Positions 51,001 through 60,400 of a stretch of 64,000 nt of DNA are shown here, in pieces. Both the position numbers and the translations under genes were made by a program. The stretch lies in the NCBI RefSeq assembly GCF_042477335.2, contig NC_091255.1, positions 37,426,501-37,490,500 of the forward strand, written 5' to 3'. Each line of letters begins with the position of its first letter. Position 1 is the first letter of the stretch. Under the pieces are notes generated by a model. That model saw only the letters and a program-made list of their open reading frames with translations, was not told the DNA's origin and searched no databases. This DNA comes from Ovis canadensis (Eukaryota > Chordata > Mammalia > Artiodactyla > Bovidae).

Positions 51001-54000
51001 GGTAAAGAACCCACCTGCTAATGCAGGAGACATAAGAGACATGGGTTTGATACCTGGGTCAGGTAGATCCTCTGGAGGAGGGCATGATAACCCACTCTAG
51101 TATTCTTGCCTGAAATCCCATAGACAGAGGAGCCTGGCGGGCTACAGTCCATGGAGTCACAAAGAATCGGATGCAACTTAGCAGCTAAACAACAACAAAC
51201 TAAGTAGAATAAGGGTCACTTAAAACACAAACTCTGCTGTACCAAGACAGTCTAGCTAATAACCAAGAGGGCTACTAAGTGACCAAAGAAAAGTTGATAA
51301 ATTGGACTTTATCACAATTAAAAACTTAGGCTCTTTTGCTGCTGCTGCTAAGTCACTTCAGTCATGTCCGACTCTGTGTGACCCCAGAGACAGCAGCCCA
51401 TCAGGCTCCCTCATCCCTGGGATTCTCCAGGCAAGAACACTGGAGTGGGTTGCCATTTCCTTCTCCAATGCATGAAAGTGAAAGGTGAAAGTGAAGTCGC
51501 TCAGTTGTGTCCGACTCTTAGCGATCCCATGGACTGCAGCCTACCAGGCTCCTCCATCCGTTGGATTTTCCAGGCAAGAGTACTGGAGTGGGATGCCATT
51601 GCCTTCTCTGTAGGCTCTTTTAAAGACACTTAAAAAATAAAATAAACCTAGACAAAACTAGACAGCATATTAAAAAGCAGAGACATTACTTTGCCAACAA
51701 AGGTCAGTCTAGTCAAAGATATGGTTTTTTTAGTAGTCATGTATGGATGTGAGAGTTGGACCATAAAGAGAGCTGAGTGCTGAAGAATTGATCCTTTTGA
51801 ACTGTGGTGTTGAAGAAGACTCTTGAGAGTCCCTTGGACTGCAAGGAGATCAAACCAGTCAATTAAAGGAAATCAGTCCTGAATATTCATGGGAAGGACT
51901 GATGCTGAAGCTGAAACTCCAATACTTTGACACCTGATGTGAAGAACTCATTGGAAAAGACCCTGATGCTGGGAAAGATTGAAGGCAGGAGGAGAAGAGG
52001 TTGAGGTAATTGGATGGCATCACCAACTCAATAGCCATGAGTTTGAGCAAGCTCCAGGAGTTGGGATGGACAGAGAAGCCTGGTGTGCTACAGTTCATGG
52101 GGTCCCAGACACGACTGAGCAACTGAACTGAAAAAAATAAAAAGGCAAGCCATAAAGCGGAAGAAAATACTTGCAAAACATGTATCTGATGGGTTTATGT
52201 CTAGAATATATAACGATTTACAATTCAAAATTAAGACCCATGATCCAGTTTAAAAGACAGCCAAATATTTGAACAGATACTTTACCAAATAAAACATACA
52301 GATGGCAAATAAGCACATGAAGTGATTCTCAACATCATTAATCATTAGCAAAGTGCAAATAAAACCGCCATAAGACACTACGGCGTACCCATTAGAATGA
52401 CTGCAATGCAAAAGACTGATTGCAGGAAATGTTCCTCGATTCTTGAGCAGCTGGCATTCTGGTTGGAATGTAAACTGACACGACTTCTTTAGAAAACAGT
52501 CTGGCAGTTTCTTAAGAAGTTAAAGCATATACCATGCTACCCTGTCATTCTATTTCTAGATATTTGTCTGAGAGAAATGAAAACCTGTGTCCACGTAAAA
52601 TCTTGTACAGAATTTTTCAGAGCAACTTTATTTGTGAGAGTTAAACTCTGAAAGCAATCCAAAAGTCCATCAATGGGTGAATGTATAAGAAAATTGTGAT
52701 ATATTCATAACAGAATACTACTCAACAGTAATACTGGTTTATAACATTATTTAAGTTTCACGTGAGCGACCCTGTATTGCTACCTCTGTAAACCCTACAG
52801 CATGCTCACCACCAAAAGCTTACTTTCCATCCATCACCATAGAGTTGATCTCCTTTACCAAATTTACCCTTCCCCCTGCCTCTCCCCCTCTGATAACCAC
52901 CACTCTGTTCTCTGTGTATACAGGTTATTTTTGTTTGATTTGATCATTTATTTGTTTTGTTTGTTTTTGATTGTTCATTTTTAATATTCCACATACAAGT
53001 GAAATAATACAGTATTTCTCTTTCTCTGTCTGACTTATTTCACTTGGCATAATACCCTCGAGCTTCATCCATATTGTCAAAAAATGCTGGCTGAGTAGTA
53101 TTCTTGAGAGTCCCTTGAACAGCAGGGAGATAGAACCAGTCAATCTTAAAGGAAATCAACCCTGAATACTCATTGGAAGGACTGATGCTGAAGCCAAAGC
53201 TCAAATAATTTGGCCACCTGATGTGAAGAGATGACTCACTGGAAAAGACCCTGATGCTGGGAAAAATTGAGGGCAGGAGGAGAAGGGGAGGATGAGATGG
53301 TTGGATGGCATCACTGACTCAAGGGACACGTTAGAGCACTCTCTGGGAGATAGTGTAACAAGGAGAGCCTGGCATGCTGCAGCTCATGGGGTTGCAGAGT
53401 TGGACACGATTGAGCAACTGAACAACAAAAACAACAGCAAAGGAATGAGCTAAGATACATGCTATGACAAGGATGAATCTCTAAATAATTACTCTGAGGG
53501 AAATAAGCCTGACAGAAAATCGAATACTTATAAGGTTCCATTTATAAACATTCTAGAAAATGCAAATTTGTCTCTAAGGGCAAGAAACAGAGGAGATGAG
53601 TTACAAAGGGTCACAGGAAACTTCGGGGAGGTGATGGAAATGTTCATTATCTTGAATGTGGTGATGACATCAGAGATATGGTCATGTCCAAATTCCCCAA
53701 GGTTTACACTTTCAATATGTGCAGTTTTCTGTATCCCAATTATACTTCTGTGAAGCTGATGAACTTCTGTTAAGGTTATGCAGAGAAGTTTAGGCATAAT
53801 CTAGCAGATAATACATATTAACTGTGGGTTCTTGTGCAAAAATTTATTCAGAAACATAATCTTGATGGCTATATGCACAATGGATTGAGTGAGAAGGGAT
53901 TCCATTAGAAAATCCCACAGAATTTCCAGTGAACTATTCTCTGTTCACCATCGGGCTATCCTGGGACTCAGAAAATATTCCAGTGTTCAACTGGGTCTTT

Positions 54001-57000
54001 GTTTAAGGGATCACCTATGAACAGTTATTTTAGGGGGGAGACATCGAGATGGAAAGCTGGCCCTGTCTTCCAGATAGAGAGGCCCCTACACTCTAGGAAC
54101 AGCACATCCAGGGGCAAAGAAGCTGTCTTCATTCCCAAGGCACCCTCTGGTCCTGGGCACAGTTCTCGTAGGATATTGTGAATCTTGGTGCATCACTGCT
54201 GGGTGGTGGGACCAACCACGGAGGTGAGACCCATGGTGGGTTCTTCACTCATGAAGGTTCCTTGAACTCTGAGATGTGCCAGAGGGCTATGGTGTCAACA
54301 AGTGTCCTTGGGTTCAAACCTAGACCCGTGGTGGTCAGGAGCATGGATCCAGGGGCGGGACGCCACAGCTACCTGGCTTACCGGTCACGTCTGCTGTTCC
54401 TCTGCGCTCAGGTTGGACGCCGCACCTTGCTGTCGACGCTGCAGCTGTTGTACACGGTGGGCTACTCTCTCTCCATCGTCTCGCTCTTCCTGGCTCTCAC
54501 CCTCCTCTTGTTTCTCCGGTGAGTGGAACTGCTGCCTGCACGTGCTCAGGCAGGTATCCAGGCATGTGCTCACTGGCTCCCTTGAGAAGGCAGGAGACCA
54601 GGCTGGGTGACTCCATGGCTTGTCAGAGCTGGAGGGGATCTGCGACAGTCTCCAGTCCACCCATCCCATTTTTGTAGGCAAAGGGAAGGGATCTGGGAGG
54701 TCCAAGGAGAGGTACTGAGCCACCCTGGGTTGCAAAGCACGGCTAGGACTGGAATCTGGGGCTCCCAACTCTGCCTTTGTCTCTTTGGATTAGATGAGCT
54801 CTGTGCAAACTCCTAGTCCCTGCTCTAAACTCCTAGCCATACATACCCATGCTCTAAACTCCTGCTCTACATACCCATGCCTGCCACAGCCCATTCTCAC
54901 CATAGCTCCACTGGATGCACTATTTTTATGGACAAGATTAAGAAACTTCCCCAAAGCATATTAGTGAGTGGGAGAGCTGGGGTTTTAACCCAGGACCCTC
55001 GGACTCCAATTAGCCATTAACCATTTGAGGATGCTGGGCCCTGTTCTAAAGCATGTTACATGCATTAAGTCATTTAAGTCTCTTTCTAACCAGAATTAAG
55101 ATGAATTCTAGCCCTTGGAGATTAGCCTTATTATCACCCCCATTTTATGAGTGGGTTAACTGAAACACTGGGAGATGAAGTGACTTGCCCACAGTCACAC
55201 AGCTGGTGAGTGATGGAGCCAAGATCATAAGCAGGTGGTCCAGAGGCTGAGCACTTTCATTCCTTCATTGTAGTGTTTTTCAGAATCCAAAACGAGTGCA
55301 TTTTACTAAGTCATTTTAGAAGTCACTCAAGTGAGATACTTATAGACCCATTAAGGAGCCCTCCAGGGCTGTCTCCTGGTCTTGGTCAATTCAAGAACCT
55401 GATGGAGTGTAATGTGGTAGAGTGAGCATTCAACACAGATGCAGAGACCTGGATGGGGACCCTGGATGCTGGTTCCAGAGCCACTCCCACCTAGGCTCTG
55501 CGAGGTCCAGGCCTGGCGCCACCTGCCCCCTCAACCCCATGATGTTCTTTAGCTCCTGGAGCAGAGAGCGGAGTCATGACCACCTGCCCCAGTGGGAGAG
55601 CAATCGTTGAATAACAGGAGAGAATTCCGCAGCCTGCGCCCACTGTCGTCGGTGACCACCCCCACTCACATTCCCAAAGTCTCAGAACAAGGCCAGGAGA
55701 AGATAACTGCCCAGCCCCAGAAGAAGTAACTTGAGCAGCCCCTGGGTCAACCCTGTCTTCATTTTCGTCCCTGGCTCTGAGGAGAGCAAGACCCAGTCCC
55801 TGCCCAGTCTAGGGAGAAGAATGCATGAATCATGAAACCCAGACCTGCTCAAATCTTTTTGGAAACTGAAAAAGTAATAATAGCTCTAGAGAGAGGCAGG
55901 ACAGGGCATGTGCCGCACGGGGGCATAGGCAGGGCTCTGAGAACACAGCGATGGAAAGGGGCCCTTTTGCCTAGAGAGACCAAGGGTGCAGTTTTACGTC
56001 GACTGGCGCTGGAGGCTTCAGGTGGGTGAGGGAGGTCATGAGAGTTGACATTTTCTGGGTACTTCTTAAGTGCCAGGTGCTGTGTGAGCACTTTTCGCCC
56101 ATTAACTGGTTGAATCCTCATGTAGCCTTTGCGGCAAGTGCTCATGTTCTTAGAGGGAGTAGAGACTTGGAGAGCCATATATGGACCTCACAGTATCTGA
56201 CTCTAAATCTCACCTCTGGCACTTACTTCTCTGGGACTGTGATGTAAGTGGTTGCAAGGAGTAAGGATGCCCTTAAGTACATCCACATGCAAATAGCTTG
56301 GAGCGTAGCCTGGCATGTTATCAAATGGTACCTGTTATTCTCCCCGTCTTACAGATGAGGAAAATGAGGCAGAGAGAGGTAAGATCCTTTACGCCATCCA
56401 TCCAGCTTTGCAGCCTATACTCTGAACCTGTGCCCTTTGGTGGCGCATACACAGGTTTCAGGCACACGCCTGTTGGTCTGAGCCATTCTTTTCTGAGGGA
56501 AGACCCTTGGTTTTCTCCCTGCCCAGAAAACTCCACTGCACACGTAACTACATCCACATGAACTTATTTGCCTCTTTCATCCTGAGAGCCCTGGCTGTGC
56601 TGGTGAAAGACGTCATCTTCTACAAATCTTACTCCAAGAAGCCCAACAGTGAGAAAGAGTGGCTGTCCTACGTGTCGGAGGTATGTGCTTCCTCATCCCT
56701 GGGCTCTACCTGGTGGATCAGTCCTGGGAATCAGAGAGCAGGAAGGTGAGGCTGGGGAGTGGATGACAGAGAGAAAGGGGTGTCAGTCTTTCCGGTAAGA
56801 GATACACCACCTGATTTTTTTTTTTTTTAAGCCAACGTCCCGAGAATGGGTCGCAAAGAGTCGGACATGACTGAGCGACTAAGCATAGCAGAGAGTGCAT
56901 ATAACAAGAACACTGACCGTGGTGTATGTACACTGCGCTGTAGTCTATTAAGTGTGCAGTAGCACTGTATCTAAAACACTATTGTGTCTCAGAGAGAGGG

Positions 57001-57384
57001 GAGTTCAGAGGCGGGGACTTGTGTGGGGAGGCCCTGCTCCCCTCCGCTGTGGTCCAGATGCTGAGGAACTTGGACTCACCCCCAGGTGCTCTGTCCTTTC
57101 CAGATTTCTGCCTCCTGCCGCTCAGCCCAGGTCCTCTTGCACTACTTTGTGGGCGCCAATTACTCGTGGCTGCTCGTCGAAGGCCTTTACCTTCGCACGC
57201 TGCTGGAGCCCATAGTGTTTTCAGAAAGGCGGCTGTGGCCCAGATACCTGCTGGTGGGTTGGGGTGAGTGACCTGAACCGGGATCTGTCTGAACATGGGA
57301 GCCCAGTAGAGCTTTTGGTTGCAGTTGGAGGGAGGTTTCTGGGATAGGTAATTTGTCAATGACGAGAGACTCTGAAGAGAGGGG

Positions 57385-57418
<34 letters not shown>

Positions 57419-60400
57419 ACATGTCTGCATGCACCTGCGTGTACATTTATGTAGATATATGTGCTGTAGACCCAATACACATTCAAAAATTGGGAAGGTT
57501 TTTGGAAGGATCAGATGACCTTCCTCCTAACCTGCCCCCAATTGTGTTATCTACTAGGGCTGCCGTAACAAATGCCACAGACTGTGTGGCTTAAAACACA
57601 GACGTTTATTTCTCAAGGTTCGGAGGCTGAAAAGTGTGAGACTGTGGCACCAGGATGGTTGAGTTCTGATGAAGTTCCTCTTCTTGGCTTGCAGACAGCT
57701 GTCTTCTTGCTGTAGCCTCATATCAGTGTAGAGAGAGAGACAGGAAGCAAGCTCTCTAGTCTCTTCTGATATGGACAGTAATCCCATCATGATGACCAGC
57801 TCCTACACACATGCCATTTAAACCTAATTACCTCCAAAGGTCCCTTCTTCAAATGCCATCACACTGGGGGTTAGGGCTTCAATGTATGCATTTGGGGGAC
57901 ACAAACATTCAGTCCATGGGCCAACCGAATCTCCAGGATGAGATCTGGAGCTCCTGCTGCGATAGATTCTTGGGGAAGTTGAGGCTGCAGTAATCAGAGG
58001 GATTAACTCTGGCCTGGGATTCAGGAGGCTTGATTAATGTCTTTGGATTTACTCTAAGCTACTTTGTGACAGGTGGCAAATTTTTTCTCCTCTCTGCCCC
58101 CCGGTTTCCCAACAAATGGATGGCTCTGTGCCATCTGTAGGTCTCTCCAGCTCTCACAGTCCACAATTCTATGATGATTGGTTTTTAATAATTTTAACCA
58201 GGTGTACTTGGCCCATCAGGGTGGGGTGGGCAGTAGGCAAGTGTGGCCAACCAGCCCTTGACTCCATGTCCATGTTTTTTCCCAGCCTTCCCGGTTCTCT
58301 TCGTTGTGCCCTGGAGCATTGCCCGTGCTCAGCTGGAGAATACAGGGTAGGTAACTCGCCTCTTTTTGAACTTCCATGAGCTAGTTATTCCGAGATGTAC
58401 TATGCGGTGTGCTCAGCCATGTCCAACTCCTGGTGACTGCATGGACTGCAGCCCACCAGACTCCCTCTGTCCATGGGATTTCACAGGCATGAAGACTGGA
58501 GCGGGTTACCATTTCCTTCCCAGGGGATCTTCCCAGTCCAGTGACCGAACCCACATCTCCTGGATCTCCTGCATTGGCAGGCAGGTTCTTTACCACTGAG
58601 CTACCTGAGAAGCCGCATTCCAAGACAGGCCCCAATATAAGGAAATAAATCATTTTCCCAAAGAGTATATTTACTCCCTTCCATTTGGGCCATCTAGAAT
58701 ATATTTAAGAAATCAGATTGATGATATTCTTTGCAGCCAAAGATGGAGAAGCTCTATACTGTCAGCAAAAACAAGACCAGGAGCTGACTGTGGCTCAGAT
58801 CATGAACTCCTTATTGCCAAATTCGGACTTAAATTGAAGAAAGTAGGGGAAACCACTAGACCATTCAGGTATGACCTAAATCAAATCCCTCATGATTATA
58901 CAGTGGAAGTGACAAATAGATTTAAGGGACTAGATCTGATAGATAGAGTGCCTGATGAATTACGGACGGAGATTCATGACATTGTACAGGAGACAGGGAT
59001 CAAGACCATCCCCATGGAAAAGAAATGCAAAAAAGCAAAATGGCTGTCTGAGGAGGACTTACAAATAGCTGTGAAAAGAAGAGAAGTGAAAAGCAAAGGA
59101 GAAGAGGAAAGATATAAGCATCTGAATTTAGAGTTCCAAAGAATAGCAAGGAGAGATAAGAAAGCCTTCCTCAGCGATCAATGCAAAGAAATAGAGGAAA
59201 ACAACAGAATGGGAAAGACTAGAGATCTCTTCGAGAAAATTAGAGATACCAAGGGAAAATTTCATGCAAAGATGGGCTCGATAAAGAACAGAAATGGTAT
59301 GGACCTAACAGAAGCAGAAGATATTAAGAAGAGGTGGCAAGAATACACAGAAGAACTATACAAAAAAGATCTTCATGACCAAGATAATCACGATGGTGTG
59401 ATCACTCACCTAGAGCAGGATATCCTGGAATGTGAAGTCAAGTGGGCCTTAGAAAGCATCACTACAAACAAAGCTAGTGGAGGTGATGGAATTCCAGTTG
59501 AGCTATTTCAAATCCTGAAAGATGATGCTGTGAAAGTGCTGCACTCAATATGCCAGCAAATTTGGAAAACTCAGAAGTGGCCACAGGACTGGAAAAGGTC
59601 AATTTTCATTCCAATCCCAAAGAAAGGCAATGCCAAAGAATGCTCAAACTACCACACAATTGCACTCATCTCACATGCTAGCAAAGTAATGCTCAAAATT
59701 CTCCAAGCCAGGCTTCAGCAATACATGAACTGTGAAATTCCAGGTGTTCAAGCTGGTTTTAGAAAAGGCAGAGGAACCAGAGATCAAATTGCCAACATCC
59801 GCTGGATTATCGAAAAAGCAAGAGAGTTCCAGAAAAACATCTATTTCTGCTTTATTGACTATGCCAAAGCCTTTGACTGTGTGGATCACGATAAACTGTG
59901 GAAAATTCTGAAAGAGATGGGAATACCAGACCACCCTACCTGCCTCTTGAGAAACCTATATGCAGGTCAGGAAGCAACAGTTAGAACTGGACATGGAACA
60001 ACAGACTGGTTCCAAATAGGAAAAGGAGTATGTCAAGGCTGTATATTGTCACCCTGCTTATTTAACTTATATGCAGAGTACATCATGAGAAATGTTGGGC
60101 TGGATGAAGCACAAGCTGGAATCAAGATTGCTGGGAGAAATATCAATAACCTCAGATATGCAGATGACACCACCCTTATGGCAGAAAGTGAAGTGGAACT
60201 AAAAAGCCTCTTGATGAAAGTGAAAGAGGAGAGTGAAAAAGTTGGCTTAAAGCTCAACATTCAGAAAACGAAGATCATGGCATCTGGTCCCATCATTTCA
60301 TGGGAAATAGATGGGGAAACAGTGGAAACAGTGTCAGACTTCATTTTGGGGGGCTCCAAAATCACGCAGATGGTGACTGCAGCCGTGAAATTAAAAGACG

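Larger units (their letters stand above)
51210..53830 (+). mobile_element. L1 body with nested Bov-A2 and two BovB insertions
   Basis: L1 ORF2/3'-end text such as GACTTTATCACAATTAAAAAC, CAGATACTTTACCAAATAAAA and GTCCATCAATGGGTGAATG. It is interrupted at 51338-51610, 51650-52130 and 53100-53424. The part at 52800-53095 is an antisense old L1 end, so more than one L1 is involved. Confidence 0.75.
48345..54411 (+). other. GLP2R: GLP2R intron 4
   Basis: 6 kb. Two adjacent long SINEs, unique sequence at 49526-50980, a Bov-tA, and a nested L1/Bov-A2/BovB block. 53830-54411 is unique. Confidence 0.85.
57264..58285 (+). other. GLP2R: GLP2R intron 7
   Basis: GT microsatellite, then an old repeat, then unique sequence. 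Confidence 0.85.
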
